The notes: generated from the letters alone by a model not told the origin. A stretch of 64,000 nucleotides of DNA from Thermoanaerobaculia bacterium (GCA_022823665.1 JAJEHN010000008.1:62001-126000); one strand, 5' to 3'; shown: positions 9,283-18,499, counted from the first letter of the stretch. Numbers and translations are program-made.

Positions 9283-9337
9283 CCGGCGAACAGTAACCCA
9301 TGGCCGCGGGTGAACCCCGCGGCGCGAAGATGCGCTT

Positions 9338-10978
9338 TCAGCCGCGCCGGATGACGGCCGTGTGGTAGGGCTCGAGGTCGTCGATCGCCGACTCCGGCTC
9401 CCCCGTCTTCCAGGCGAACAGCCGCACCGTGACCTCGGACGGCGTCGCGTCGAAGAGGGCGAAACCGTTCTTCTCGAAGGTCTCGCCGCGCACGTCGTGC
9501 TCCACCCCGGTGGCCGCGAGCGGCGGCGTGCCGCGGGCCGCGGAAGGCCAGCCAGTCAGCGTGCCGAGCGGTCCAGTCAGCACGGCGTGGACCGGATTGG
9601 CCGAGAGGTCCAGGCTGCCGCTTCGTTCGAGCACGGAGTGACCGATCGCGTGCAGGTCGCCCGAGAGCACGATGCCGGACCGCCGCGACTGGGACGCCAG
9701 CGACTCCAGCAGGCGCTGATGCTGCCGCAACCAGCCCACCTGCCAGAAGTACTTCTCCCGCTCCGTCGTCAACCGGAAGTTGCTGCCGGCGAAGTCGCCG
9801 ATGCGCGACACGGTGGCCCCGCCGTCGTCGAGATCGGCGACGTCCGGGTACCACTCCCGCCACTTCCCCGCCGACCAGCCGAAGGGGTGCGACGGCACGT
9901 GGAACACCTGTGAGACCGTCTGGTCCCGGGTGCGCTGGTGCAGCCAGCGTTCGGTCTCCGGCGGCACGAGGCCGGCGTGGATTCCCTTGAGCGACAGGTA
10001 ACGGGCGCAGTCGTAGATCAGGACTTCGGCCAGCCGGCCATAGCGGAACGTGCCGAACGCCTCGGAGATGCCGGGCTCCCGGTCGCCGGCGCCGGTGCCG
10101 GACATCGCAAGCGGACGTTCCACATCCGGCAGGAACTCCGGCAGGAACGCGTTGCGGGTGAAGCGGGCGAACTCGACCTGGTAGCGGTCGGGCGGCAGAG
10201 TGACCATCTGGGGATCCGCGTCGTCGTTCTCGTAGTAGTCGTGGTCGTCGCTGACGAAGTAGGAGGGCGTCGAGCGCAGCATGACTCCGTAGAGCTCCGC
10301 GATCTGTGGCCCGACCGCGGCCTTGATCGAGGTCTCGTTGCTGGTTCCCAGCACGGGCAGGCTGAGGTCCAGCCAGCCGATCCGCTCGTAGAACTCCCGG
10401 GAACGCCGGCCTCGCTCCTCGCTACGGTTGTAGAGCACCGTGCGCTGGTCCCAGTAGATGTGATCGCCGATCGCGATCAGCGCCCGCGGGCGGAAGGAGA
10501 GCGCTCGCCTCAACAACCGGCGGCGGACCGCCAGCGGCAGGAAGAAGCCCGACTCCTGATGGCCACCGGCGCAGGTGTAGGCGAGGAAGCGCACCGACTC
10601 GGGTTGCGCCGAAGGCGACGGGAACGTGCGGAGAGGCCACGGATCGCACAGCGTCTCGCCGCCGCCCAGCAGTTGCAGGGCGTACTCCGTGTCGGGCTCC
10701 AGGCCGCCCGCGTCGAAGGAGAAGAAACGCCGTTCGCTGTCCGTGCTACGGGCCCCGACGAGGCGCTCGCCGATGCGAAGCACCGGCACGAAGTCGAGCG
10801 GGTCGGCGAAGGAGCACTTCAACGCCACGCGATCGTGGCTCGCCGCCGGGATGAGGTGCTGAAGCGGTCCGGCGCGCCAGCCGTCGTCGGAAAGCGCCGG
10901 CGAGCGGCTGAGTCCGGTTCCGGCGGCCGCGACGGCCGCGGTGGCGATGAAGCGTCTCCGGGTCCAGTCGGACGTCAT
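9338..10978 (-). CDS. PhoD-like alkaline phosphatase/metallophosphatase, Tat-exported
   Basis: A 546-residue protein. I chose the ATG at 10978 because it gives a twin-arginine signal (TRRRFIATAAVAAAG) and overlaps the upstream protease stop as ATGA, suggesting coupled translation. Metal-binding blocks of PhoD-type metallophosphatases are visible: ALIAIGDHIYWDQR, YFVSDDHDYYENDD and GIVLSGDLHAIGHSV. These enzymes hydrolyse phosphomonoesters or diesters outside the cytoplasm using iron and calcium. The N-terminal part (residues 40-120) looks like the usual Fn3-like domain of the family. It is second in a two-gene unit after a zincin protease. Confidence 0.85.
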   Translation of the reverse strand: MTSDWTRRRFIATAAVAAAGTGLSRSPALSDDGWRAGPLQHLIPAASHDRVALKCSFADPLDFVPVLRIGERLVGARSTDSERRFFSFDAGGLEPDTEYALQLLGGGETLCDPWPLRTFPSPSAQPESVRFLAYTCAGGHQESGFFLPLAVRRRLLRRALSFRPRALIAIGDHIYWDQRTVLYNRSEERGRRSREFYERIGWLDLSLPVLGTSNETSIKAAVGPQIAELYGVMLRSTPSYFVSDDHDYYENDDADPQMVTLPPDRYQVEFARFTRNAFLPEFLPDVERPLAMSGTGAGDREPGISEAFGTFRYGRLAEVLIYDCARYLSLKGIHAGLVPPETERWLHQRTRDQTVSQVFHVPSHPFGWSAGKWREWYPDVADLDDGGATVSRIGDFAGSNFRLTTEREKYFWQVGWLRQHQRLLESLASQSRRSGIVLSGDLHAIGHSVLERSGSLDLSANPVHAVLTGPLGTLTGWPSAARGTPPLAATGVEHDVRGETFEKNGFALFDATPSEVTVRLFAWKTGEPESAIDDLEPYHTAVIRRG

Positions 10979-11625
10979 GGTTGGGTTCCTCCCAGGAAGG
11001 AGCGTAGCCGCTCGCGGTCGAGTTCCGTCAGCGGCAGGAATCGAGGTTGGCCGCCGGTGCGCGCGGACGTGTCGCATGGCTGGCACATCAGGACGCCCGG
11101 CTCCCGGGTGTGCTTCAGGCCAAGAACATGCCCGAGTTCGTGGGCAATCACATTGCGCACGACGTGCTCGCGCTCGTCGCCGAAAGGAATGGCGACGAAG
11201 TAGCGGCCATCGTCACCGTAGGGCCAGGCGAAGGGCATGAGATTCTGAGCCGAGAGCAATACGACGACCTCCGCGTCCACCCGGAAGAGAGCCTCGGGCG
11301 GCCTGGGCCCCGGATCGGACGAGTGCAGGCGGCCGGCGAGCTGCGAGAGCTGGTGGGCGTAGTTCTCGAACGGCCTAAGTCCGTGAGCGGGAACTCTCCG
11401 ACCCGGCTCCAGAAACGGCGCACCCAGCCCCAGATCCGAGACCGTCTCGTTCCAGAACGAGATCGCCTCCGCGACCATGGCGATCCGTTCGTCATCGGCA
11501 TCGCCGACCAGCACGGCGACCTGCCTGGGCTGGCCGACCGTCGAATCCGAAGCGGACGCAACTGGCAGAATGCCCAGCGCGAGAACCAGGAAGGAACCTG
11601 ACTTCGCCCGCCAGGAGAACGTCAT
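10975..11625 (-). CDS. Exported matrixin-like zinc metalloprotease
   Basis: A 216-residue protein with a signal peptide ending PVASAS and a single zincin domain. The zinc site is HELGHVLGLKH (His162, Glu163, His166, His172), followed by the Met-turn region GVLMC (Met180). The extended HExxHxxGxxH plus Met-turn is diagnostic of metzincins; the family is matrixin or archaemetzincin-like. No propeptide or C-terminal sorting domain is seen. Its start codon directly abuts the start codon of the divergent CocE gene (CAT then ATG at 11623-11628), and I see no clear ribosome-binding site before it. Its stop overlaps the PhoD-like start by 4 nt. Confidence 0.8.
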   Translation of the reverse strand: MTFSWRAKSGSFLVLALGILPVASASDSTVGQPRQVAVLVGDADDERIAMVAEAISFWNETVSDLGLGAPFLEPGRRVPAHGLRPFENYAHQLSQLAGRLHSSDPGPRPPEALFRVDAEVVVLLSAQNLMPFAWPYGDDGRYFVAIPFGDEREHVVRNVIAHELGHVLGLKHTREPGVLMCQPCDTSARTGGQPRFLPLTELDRERLRSFLGGTQP

Positions 11626-13539
11626 ATGCGCCACATTCGAACGGTCATCAGGCTGCTGCCAATCGCTGTCTCCCTGGCCCTGGCTACTGCGCCGGTGCTC
11701 GGCCAGATCCACCGGACGCCGGACCCGGTGCGCCGGGCCGACCTCCACCGTCTCGCCGAAGTCGATCGGATGGTCATGGTACCGATGCGCGACGGTGTCC
11801 GCCTCGCGACCGAGATCTACCGGCCGCGGAACGCACAGGGTCCGGTGCCGGCGGTCTTCTGGCGCACGCCCTACAACTTCAGCCCGCTGCCCGAGCCGAA
11901 CCTGGAACGGCCCAGCGCGCTGCTCAAGTTCGGTCTGGACGCGATCGAACGCGGCTACGCCTTCGTGGTCCAGAACGAGCGCGGCAAGTTCTTCTCCGAC
12001 GGCGACTGGGAGATCCTCGGCCGGCCGCGCACGGACGGCTACGACGCGCTGACCTGGATCGCCGATCAGCCGTGGTCCAGCGGAAAGGTCGCCACGCTCG
12101 GCTGCTCCTCGACCGCGGAGTGGCAGATGGGCCTGGCGGCGATGCGGCATCCCGCCCACGCCGCCGCCGTGCCGATGGGCCAGGGCGCCGGCATCGGCCG
12201 CATGGGGCCGTTCCACGAACAGGGGAACTTCTACCGCGGCGGCGCGCTCCAGCTCCCGATGGCCGTCTGGCTCTTCGGTGAGCAGAACACCCAGCGCCCG
12301 ACCTTCCCGCCGGGCACCAGCCGCGAGGACCTCGAGCGGCTCGCGACCTACTTCGACCTGGCGGCGAAGATGCCGGCCGTCGACTGGAAACAGGCGCTGT
12401 GGCACCTGCCGATCCAGACCCTGATCGAATCCGTCGGCGGGCCGAAGGGAATCTTCGGCGAGTTCGCTGCCCGCATGCCGGACGACGGGGGCTGGTACGA
12501 AGGCGGCCTCTACCACGACGACGAGCCCTTCGGCGTGCCGGCGCTGTGGGCCAACTCCTGGTACGACCTGTCCGTTTCGCCGAACCTGGCGCTCTACGGC
12601 CATGTCCGCGAGAACGCGGATCCGGAAGTCCGCGATCACCAGTACATGGTCATCGCGCCCAGCCTGCACTGCAACATGTACCGCCTGACGGATCCGCTCG
12701 TGGTCGGCGAGCGGAACTTCGGCGACACGGACTTCGGTTTCGACGAGATGCTGTGGGCATTCATGGACCGGTTCACGAAATCCGGGACGAATGGCTTCGA
12801 GGACCGCTACGCCAGGGTCCGCTACTTCCTGATGGGGGAGGACCACTGGGAGAACGCCGCCGACTGGCCGCCGGCCGGGGTCGAACCGATGACCTTCTAC
12901 CTGGACAGCGACGGCAGCGCGAACAGCGCCGCCGGCGACGGCAGGCTCACGGCGGACGGCGGCGGAGGCGGCGCCGACGCGGACCGCTTCGTCTACGACC
13001 CGGGCTCGCCGGTGCCGACCCGCGGCGGCGCCTTCTGCTGCATGGGCGACCACGAGCCCGGCGCCTTCGATCAGCGCGGAATCGAGGCCCGCGCCGACGT
13101 GCTCGTGTACACGACGGAGCCGTTCGAAGAGCCGCTGGCGGTCGTCGGCTCGATCGAAGTCATCCTCCACGTTTCATCGGACGCGCCGGACACCGACTTC
13201 ACGGTCAAGCTCGTGGACGTCCACCCCGACGGACGCGCCTTCAACCTGGACGACACGATCCTGCGCATGCGCTACCGCGAGGGATTCGACCGCCACGTCT
13301 CGATGGAGCCGGGCGAGGTCTACGAGGTGAACCTGGGCCCCCTCGCCACCGCCAATGTGTTCGGCGCCGGCCATCGGCTGCGAATCGAAGTCTCGAGCAG
13401 CAACTTCCCCCGCTACGACCGCAACCTGAACACGGGCGGCAACAACTACGACGAGAGCGAGTGGCGAGTGGCTCGCAACGCCGTCCACCACTCGGCGGAG
13501 CATCCCTCGCGGATCGTCCTGCCGGTCCTGGATCGCTGA
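11626..13539 (+). CDS. Exported CocE/NonD family hydrolase (X-Pro dipeptidyl-peptidase-like)
   Basis: A 637-residue protein with a signal peptide (LLPIAVSLALATAPVLG). Family marks are MVPMRDGVRLATEIYRP, the nucleophile elbow TLGCSSTAEWQ (probable Ser161) and a C-terminal jelly-roll domain with LDDTILRMRYREGF, FGAGHRLRIEVSSSNFPRYDRN and LNTG. Members hydrolyse esters, amides or acyl-peptide bonds; cocaine esterase and acyl-peptide hydrolases are the known types. The usual Tyr two positions after the nucleophile is absent, so substrate preference may differ. AGGAG lies 7 nt before the ATG. The gene faces away from the metalloprotease with no bases between the two start codons. Confidence 0.9.
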   Translation: MRHIRTVIRLLPIAVSLALATAPVLGQIHRTPDPVRRADLHRLAEVDRMVMVPMRDGVRLATEIYRPRNAQGPVPAVFWRTPYNFSPLPEPNLERPSALLKFGLDAIERGYAFVVQNERGKFFSDGDWEILGRPRTDGYDALTWIADQPWSSGKVATLGCSSTAEWQMGLAAMRHPAHAAAVPMGQGAGIGRMGPFHEQGNFYRGGALQLPMAVWLFGEQNTQRPTFPPGTSREDLERLATYFDLAAKMPAVDWKQALWHLPIQTLIESVGGPKGIFGEFAARMPDDGGWYEGGLYHDDEPFGVPALWANSWYDLSVSPNLALYGHVRENADPEVRDHQYMVIAPSLHCNMYRLTDPLVVGERNFGDTDFGFDEMLWAFMDRFTKSGTNGFEDRYARVRYFLMGEDHWENAADWPPAGVEPMTFYLDSDGSANSAAGDGRLTADGGGGGADADRFVYDPGSPVPTRGGAFCCMGDHEPGAFDQRGIEARADVLVYTTEPFEEPLAVVGSIEVILHVSSDAPDTDFTVKLVDVHPDGRAFNLDDTILRMRYREGFDRHVSMEPGEVYEVNLGPLATANVFGAGHRLRIEVSSSNFPRYDRNLNTGGNNYDESEWRVARNAVHHSAEHPSRIVLPVLDR

Positions 13540-13559
13540 GCACACTCACGTGCGCGCCT

Positions 13560-13620
13560 GTCGGTGCGCCGGCCAACTGTCGGTGCGCCGGCCTTCTGGC
13601 CGGCATCCGCCGCAGGCGGA
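13560..13620. repeat. REP-like element with tandem 15-nt units
   Basis: GTCGGTGCGCCGGCC occurs twice (13560-13574 and 13579-13593). The hairpins GCCGGCC/GGCCGGC (13587-13604) and TCCGCC/GGCGGA (13606-13620) follow. The reverse complement of 13577-13611 matches 24411-24445 at 33 of 35 positions. It sits between the converging CocE and sulfatase genes and could act as a bidirectional terminator. Confidence 0.8.
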
Positions 13621-13636
13621 ATCTGTCAGCGCACCG

Positions 13637-15034
13637 CTACGGCTCCAGCGGCGGCACCTTCTGACTGAACTTCACGCCGCTGATGCGGTCCGTATTGTCC
13701 GCCCGGCGCCGGCGGCTGGGCGGGAAGTCCCCCGTCCGTTCGATCCACTCATCGAGCACCCGGCTCAACTGCCGGGCAACCTGCTCCACTTCCGGCCTGC
13801 CGGCCAGGTTCACGAGTTCGTGCGGATCCGACTCCAGGTCATAGACCTCGATCGCCGGCCTCGGCGCCTCGAACAATCGGGCCTGACCCGCCGTCAAGGT
13901 CCCGGCCTCGCGGCCCGCGGTCAGGCTGTACCAGGACGGACTGCGCGACGCATCCGCAGGCGTACAGAGCGGCAACTCCGTGTAGGCGTTGCGGATCAGC
14001 TTGTAGCGCGGGCCGCGCACCGCTCGGATGTGCTCGTCGCAGTTGTGCCAGTTCCGCTCGGCGAACACGTGCTCGCGGCCGGGCGAGGCCTGGTCCCGGA
14101 GCGCCGCAAGGAAGCTCGTGCCGTGGAAGCCCTCGGGTTCCGACGCCCCGGCCGCCTTGAGGAGGGTCGGAGCCAGGTCGATCACGCTCGCTAGCCCCGC
14201 ATAGCGGACGCCTTTCGGCGTCACGCCCGGCCAGGAGAAGATCAACGGCGTGCGGATGCCGGCGTCGTACGCGGTCGCCTTGGCGCGCGGGAACGGCATC
14301 CCGTTGTCGCTCAGGAAGACGACCAGGGTGTTGTCGCGCAGCTCGCGCCGGTCCAGTTCAGCCAGCATCCGGCCGATCTCGCCGTCCATCCGCGAGATCT
14401 CGTCGTAGTACAGGGCCAGGTCGGCCCGCGTCCCCTCGTCGTCGACCAGGTAGGGCGGCACCGGGACCTCGCCCGGATCGTGCGGCGGATCGACCGCGTC
14501 GGCGGAGTACGGGCGGTGCGGATCCCGGAAGCCGACCCAGAGGAAGAATGGCCGCTCCCCCGCCTGGTCCAGGAAACCGGGCAGGCCTTCCCAGGTCTGC
14601 TCCGAGAACCAGTCGAACTGGCGTTCGCCCTCCGGGCCGTAGTGGGTCTTCCGCATGTGCCCGGTGAAGTAGCCCTCGCGAGCGAGGTAGGCCGGCACCA
14701 GGTCCACGCCTGCGGGCAACGGCGTATGCAGATCCTCGGCGCCCGTGGCGTGCGGATACCGACCGGAGAGGATGCTGATCCGCGACGGACTGCAGGACGC
14801 CGTCGTAAGGAAGGCGTTCTCGAACACCACCCCGGATGCCGCCAGACCGTCCAGGTTCGGCGTCCGCACGACCCGGTTGCCGTAAGGGCCGAAGTCCGAC
14901 CAGCCGGCGTCGTCGGCGATGAAGACGACGATGTTCGGCGGCTCGTCGACGCCCCGCGCGGGCGGGCTCGTCGCCGCCGCCAGCAGGAGCCCCAGGCCCA
15001 GGAATCCCAGGCCCGGAGAGCGGATGCGGCGCAT
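13637..15034 (-). CDS. Sulfatase (formylglycine-dependent), exported
   Basis: A 465-residue protein with a signal peptide (GLGFLGLGLLLAAATSPPARG). The metal-binding start is NIVVFIADDAGWSDFGPYGN and the formylglycine motif is CSPSR (Cys81), matching C-x-P-S-R of type I sulfatases. GRYPHATG, the FFLWVGFRDPHRPY segment and VVFLSDNGMPFPRAK complete the active site. The enzyme would remove sulfate esters from glycans or other sulfated molecules after Cys81 is oxidised by a formylglycine-generating enzyme (none is in the window). It lies 25 nt after paralogue 3 on the same strand and is probably cotranscribed with it. Confidence 0.92.
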   Translation of the reverse strand: MRRIRSPGLGFLGLGLLLAAATSPPARGVDEPPNIVVFIADDAGWSDFGPYGNRVVRTPNLDGLAASGVVFENAFLTTASCSPSRISILSGRYPHATGAEDLHTPLPAGVDLVPAYLAREGYFTGHMRKTHYGPEGERQFDWFSEQTWEGLPGFLDQAGERPFFLWVGFRDPHRPYSADAVDPPHDPGEVPVPPYLVDDEGTRADLALYYDEISRMDGEIGRMLAELDRRELRDNTLVVFLSDNGMPFPRAKATAYDAGIRTPLIFSWPGVTPKGVRYAGLASVIDLAPTLLKAAGASEPEGFHGTSFLAALRDQASPGREHVFAERNWHNCDEHIRAVRGPRYKLIRNAYTELPLCTPADASRSPSWYSLTAGREAGTLTAGQARLFEAPRPAIEVYDLESDPHELVNLAGRPEVEQVARQLSRVLDEWIERTGDFPPSRRRRADNTDRISGVKFSQKVPPLEP

Positions 15035-15059
15035 GGGCTGGAGCGCCCGGCCGGCTCGT

Positions 15060-16148
15060 CTACTCGCCGCCGCCCGCCGCGGCGATCGCGTCAGCCTCCA
15101 GCAAGCGCGCGCCGCGCATCACGTTGCCCAGCGCGTAGTTGCCCTCGTGGCAGGCGTACTCGAAGACCTTGTTGGGCGTCGACCGCCACACGTACTCGCC
15201 GCTCCAGGCCGTCTCCCAGACGTTCGTGTCTTCGACCGTGAAGCCGTAGAGCAGGTCGCCGTCCGCCAGACGCTGGAAGCGCTCCACGACGTGCAGGTCC
15301 TTCGTCGCCGAACCGAGTCCCGGTTCTTCGCCGAAATTCGTCGTGTCGACGACCAGGGTGTCGCCGTCCCACCAGCCGATCGAGTCGCCCATCCACCGCC
15401 GTTCCTGGGCCGGCGCGTGCTCGCCGCCGATCCGCACGACGCGGGCGTCGTGGACCATCTCGATCAGGATCATCACGTGGTTCCCGGTCTGCACGATCCG
15501 CTTGTGGTTGTTGTAGAGCGCCGGGAGCATCGGCGGGCCGCCGGTCGAACTGAATCCCATCAGGCAACGCTCTGGCAGCGGCCGCTGCTCCATGTTGTCG
15601 TAGGGGCCGGAGCGATCCTCGTTCTCTTCCAGCCACCAGGCGGTTCCCGTGTTCTTGTGGCCGAACGCGGCAAACTGAGCCGCCGCGCGGGCCATGCCGG
15701 CCGGTGTCATCTCCGGGTACTGGCCGTTCGGCGGATCCGTGATGATCGAGGTCCGCCACTTGCCGTCGATCCGGACCACGTTGTCGCCCGGATCCATGTA
15801 GAAGGCGTTGTAACCGCCGCTGCCGCCGGAGGCGACCTCGAGGCCCGGATCGAAGATCGGCGCCCCGCCCACCGGCGGCGCCTCGCGGTTCGGATCGCTG
15901 GGCTTGAAGTCCGCCTCGTAGATCTCGGCCTTGCGGCGGGCGATCGCCGCAGCTTCCTCGTCCGTCAGGGTCAGCCGGTCGCCAAACTCCCGCGGTCTCG
16001 TGAGGGGAGTCAGCGTCGCCACGTCGTAGGCGCCGGAGAGATCCGGCTTGCCGTCCGGCCGGCGCGGAATCTCGTCCTGCGCGGCAACGGCGATCGGGGC
16101 GGCCAGGAGCACCGCCAGACTCAGGAGAAGGAAACGCTCAAACTTCAT
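15060..16148 (-). CDS. Exported protein of the GRPDLSG/YACHEGNY family (paralogue 3)
   Basis: A 362-residue protein starting MKFERFLLLSLAVLLAAP with a signal peptide ending VAAQ. I preferred the ATG at 16148 to one 39 nt upstream because GAGGAGG precedes it and it starts directly at the signal. The blocks KPDLSGAYDVATLTPLTRP, GGYNAFYMDPG, ITDPPNGQYP, ERCLMGFS, HVMILIEMVHDARVV, WWDGDTLVVDTTNF, FTVED and YEYACHEGNYALGNVMRGAR match paralogue 1 closely, making these two the nearest pair. The two mature cysteines are conserved. Function is unknown. It probably forms a transcription unit with the sulfatase downstream. Confidence 0.75.
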   Translation of the reverse strand: MKFERFLLLSLAVLLAAPIAVAAQDEIPRRPDGKPDLSGAYDVATLTPLTRPREFGDRLTLTDEEAAAIARRKAEIYEADFKPSDPNREAPPVGGAPIFDPGLEVASGGSGGYNAFYMDPGDNVVRIDGKWRTSIITDPPNGQYPEMTPAGMARAAAQFAAFGHKNTGTAWWLEENEDRSGPYDNMEQRPLPERCLMGFSSTGGPPMLPALYNNHKRIVQTGNHVMILIEMVHDARVVRIGGEHAPAQERRWMGDSIGWWDGDTLVVDTTNFGEEPGLGSATKDLHVVERFQRLADGDLLYGFTVEDTNVWETAWSGEYVWRSTPNKVFEYACHEGNYALGNVMRGARLLEADAIAAAGGGE

Positions 16149-16254
16149 CCGGCACCTCCTCGGGCACAGGTGTTTGGTTGTAGCCACAACGCTACCACCG
16201 AGAGCGGCGCCCGACGTCCGCTGAACCAGCTCGAGCCCCGGCCGGGGCGCACGC

Positions 16255-16767
16255 TCAGCCGACGTTGCCGAGCCGGAAGTTCACCGTGACGTTGTAGCTG
16301 ACCGGGATGGGTTCCCCATCGATCTTCGCCGGCTCGAACTTCCACTGCTTCACCGCGTCGACGGCCGCCTCCGTGAGACCCATGTGAAGTCCCTTGAGCA
16401 CGTCGACATCCACAACGTTGCCTTCCTGGTCGATCGCCGTCTGCAGGATGACGACGCCCTGCAGCCGAGCCGCTCGGGCACGCTCCGTGTACTCCGGCGC
16501 CACGTCATGGACCTTCACCGGCCGGGCGGCGCCGGGAGGCAGCGGCTGGAAACCTGTCCTGAGCATCGCCGGTTCTGCAGGAGCAGGGGCCTCTGTTGGT
16601 GCCGTGACGTGCCGCAACACCTCGCGGACCGCCGCTTCGAGGCCGTCGTGCGACTCCCGCTCCATCGGAAGCTGCGCGCGCACGACGAAGCCGAGAGTGA
16701 ACGCCACGGCGAGGGCGAGCACCGCCCCAACGATCCTGTTCAGACTAGCCGGATTCACTGCCGCCAT
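16255..16767 (-). CDS. TonB-like energy transducer with C-terminal TonB domain
   Basis: A 170-residue protein starting MAAVNPASLNRIVGAVLALAV, with one N-terminal transmembrane helix (residues 9-29). An Ala/Pro-rich periplasmic spacer follows, then a C-terminal TonB domain: VAPEYTERARAARLQGVVIL, TAIDQEGNVVDVDVLKGL, AVDAVKQWKFEPAKIDGEPI. TonB passes proton-motive force from ExbB/ExbD to outer-membrane receptors. No exbB or exbD is nearby, and the spacer is short. A GGGAGGTGA ribosome site precedes the ATG at 16767. It may serve the two TonB-dependent receptors of this window (32.1 and 49.8 kb), which is inference. Confidence 0.85.
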   Translation of the reverse strand: MAAVNPASLNRIVGAVLALAVAFTLGFVVRAQLPMERESHDGLEAAVREVLRHVTAPTEAPAPAEPAMLRTGFQPLPPGAARPVKVHDVAPEYTERARAARLQGVVILQTAIDQEGNVVDVDVLKGLHMGLTEAAVDAVKQWKFEPAKIDGEPIPVSYNVTVNFRLGNVG

Positions 16768-16881
16768 CTGGTCACCTCCCTGTCGTTGATCGGATGTGTG
16801 CACAACACAACCAACGAGAGGACCGCCAGATTCCTGCCGTCAGGCGACGCGAAGTGAAGCCGCGATCGCGACGTCGACGCT

Positions 16882-17343
16882 CTACGGCTGGCCCGAGGAC
16901 TCCCGATCGTCATACGGCGCGCCCGTGCCCGAGGAACCGGCAAACAGGCGGCGGCCATCGGGAAGCGTCACGTCGCGGCCATTCGCCCGCGGCGCCCCGT
17001 CGATCGCCTGGTAGCCCTCGACGAGCACCTCGGTGCCCGGAGCGACCGAGTTCTTCTTCCAGCCGCGCCGCACCAGGGCGCCCGGCGGTCCGCATTCGAC
17101 CATCCAGGCCGTCACCGTGCCGTCGTCGTCCGTGACGTCGATGTGAATCCAGGCGTGCGGGTTCACCCACTCGACCTTCGTCACCTTGCCGCGCAGCCGC
17201 ACCGGCTTCGTCGCGTCGAACTCGGCCGCGAAGGCATGGTGCGCGGCGGCCGGCTCAGGCGAAGCCATCAGGCTCAGAGCCACCGCGGCAGCGAGACCGA
17301 GGGCTGGCAGGGCAAGGCGAGTGCAGAATCGCGTCGTCTTCAT
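16882..17343 (-). CDS. DUF6152-like small exported protein
   Basis: A 153-residue protein with a signal peptide ending PEPAAA, followed by HHAFAAEFDATKPVRLRGKV. The core shows TKVEWVNPHAWIHIDV, WMVECGPPGALVRRGW and DVTLPDGRRLFAG. This pattern, with His-His after cleavage, the NPHAW motif and a small OB-like barrel, matches proteins annotated as DUF6152. Function is unknown. In my knowledge such proteins often sit near GRPDLSG/YACHEGNY proteins, and one lies 734 nt away here. AGGAAAG is placed correctly before the ATG at 17343. Confidence 0.75.
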   Translation of the reverse strand: MKTTRFCTRLALPALGLAAAVALSLMASPEPAAAHHAFAAEFDATKPVRLRGKVTKVEWVNPHAWIHIDVTDDDGTVTAWMVECGPPGALVRRGWKKNSVAPGTEVLVEGYQAIDGAPRANGRDVTLPDGRRLFAGSSGTGAPYDDRESSGQP

Positions 17344-17400
17344 CGGCGTCTTTCCTGTAGGCGGTTTGCGGAGGATCAGACCCTACCACCGGCCGACGAG

Positions 17401-17422
17401 CGCCTTCAGGAGCCTGAAGGCG
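17401..17422 (-). terminator. Perfect 9-bp hairpin after the Uma2 gene
   Basis: CGCCTTCAG, loop GAGC, CTGAAGGCG. A flanking GCCGA/TCGGC pair could extend the stem. It lies 5 nt downstream of the Uma2-family stop on the minus strand and upstream of the DUF6152-like gene. No T-run is present, so factor-independent termination would be weak. Confidence 0.55.
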
Positions 17423-17426
17423 TCGG

Positions 17427-18416
17427 CTACCCTGGCGCGTCCGGTCCGGCCGACGGCGTCTCGACCCGGCCCAGGAAGTCCTCGGCATCCCGGCACTCGA
17501 CCGCTGCCTTGATGGCGGCGGCCGTGTCCGTGGCCGGCGCGAGCCGCTCCAGCCAGGCTTCCACGGCAGGAGCGATCTCGAAGCCGCGAGCCTGGAGCGC
17601 CTGCCGCACGAGAGAACGCGCCATCTCCAGTTCAACTTCCGCACGACCTTCCGCACGGCTCTCCGCGCGTTCGGCGCCGAGAAACGGGTCGTCGTCAGGG
17701 CCGGTGCCGGTCGCTCTGCCCAGCCTGCGGCCCACACGACGTACCGCCGCCACAGTCTCCGCCGACTTCGTTTCCTCGTTCAGCGCTCGGTGGATCTCCG
17801 CTGCCCGCCAGCCTGCAAACGCCCGGCTCACGGCGGACTCCACGTAGCCGCCGCCCTCCAGCACGTAGATCGTCAGTCGCGGCCGGCCCGAAGTCCGCGG
17901 TGCCATCCACTCCGGCTCAGGCACCTCCACCCACACTTCCGGAAAACCCCAGGAGGCGTAGACCGCCAATTTTCGCCGCCGCACATCGGTCGCGTGATCC
18001 ACCTCCACCACGACATCGGGCAGCGGACCGCGGTCCACGTCGATACGCCTGCCTGTCGGCCAAGGCCGGTCCAGAAAGAAGAGCGCGTCCGCCTGCATAA
18101 GGACCTCGATGCACTCATCTTCCGCGCGCTGCACCAGGTCCACCGAACCGAGCGGCAAGATCTCCGTGCCGCGTGCCTGGGAGACCATCTCCACCAGACC
18201 CGCTACTCCTGCCGACGGAACAGCGTGATAGAGCGTCGCCGGCTCGGCGAGGATCACCGCCGTCTCGGTGCGGGCCTCCCAGTACTCGATGTGGCCCTCG
18301 TAGTCCTCCAGCTCTTCGATCGGCAGGTGAACGGCACGGCATCCCGGGAAGTCCGCCAGATCGAGCGGCCGCCGCGGCTCGCGCAGCCTCTGGGGGGTTC
18401 GGGCGGGCTCAGCCAT
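17427..18416 (-). CDS. Uma2 family (DUF820) PD-(D/E)xK nuclease-like protein
   Basis: A 329-residue protein. Residues about 70-190 match the Uma2 fold: GTEILPLGSVDLVQ, RGPLPDVVVEVDHATDVRRRKLAVYASWGFPEVWV, with the Asp...Glu-Val-Asp nuclease-like motif DVVVEVD. The C-terminal third is a charged helical extension. Uma2 proteins are widespread putative restriction-type endonucleases and occur in large numbers in cyanobacteria and acidobacteria; their targets are mostly unknown. It starts 83 nt from a divergent HTH regulator and marks the left edge of an island with mcrBC. Confidence 0.75.
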   Translation of the reverse strand: MAEPARTPQRLREPRRPLDLADFPGCRAVHLPIEELEDYEGHIEYWEARTETAVILAEPATLYHAVPSAGVAGLVEMVSQARGTEILPLGSVDLVQRAEDECIEVLMQADALFFLDRPWPTGRRIDVDRGPLPDVVVEVDHATDVRRRKLAVYASWGFPEVWVEVPEPEWMAPRTSGRPRLTIYVLEGGGYVESAVSRAFAGWRAAEIHRALNEETKSAETVAAVRRVGRRLGRATGTGPDDDPFLGAERAESRAEGRAEVELEMARSLVRQALQARGFEIAPAVEAWLERLAPATDTAAAIKAAVECRDAEDFLGRVETPSAGPDAPG

Positions 18417-18499
18417 GCTGAAAGTGTAACGTCGGCCGCGCTGCTCCAGGACTCTTGGAACCCCGCCGACGAGGTTCTGCGCGGGAGAGGATCAGTCCC

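Noticed and set aside
7522..9354. A long open frame antisense to the AbgT gene
   Set aside because: Its product is Arg/His/Asp-rich with no family resemblance; it is a shadow of a high-GC gene.
11700..13170. An N-terminal extension of the protease gene across the CocE gene
   Set aside because: The protease has a signal peptide starting at 11625; the upstream part is antisense to CocE.
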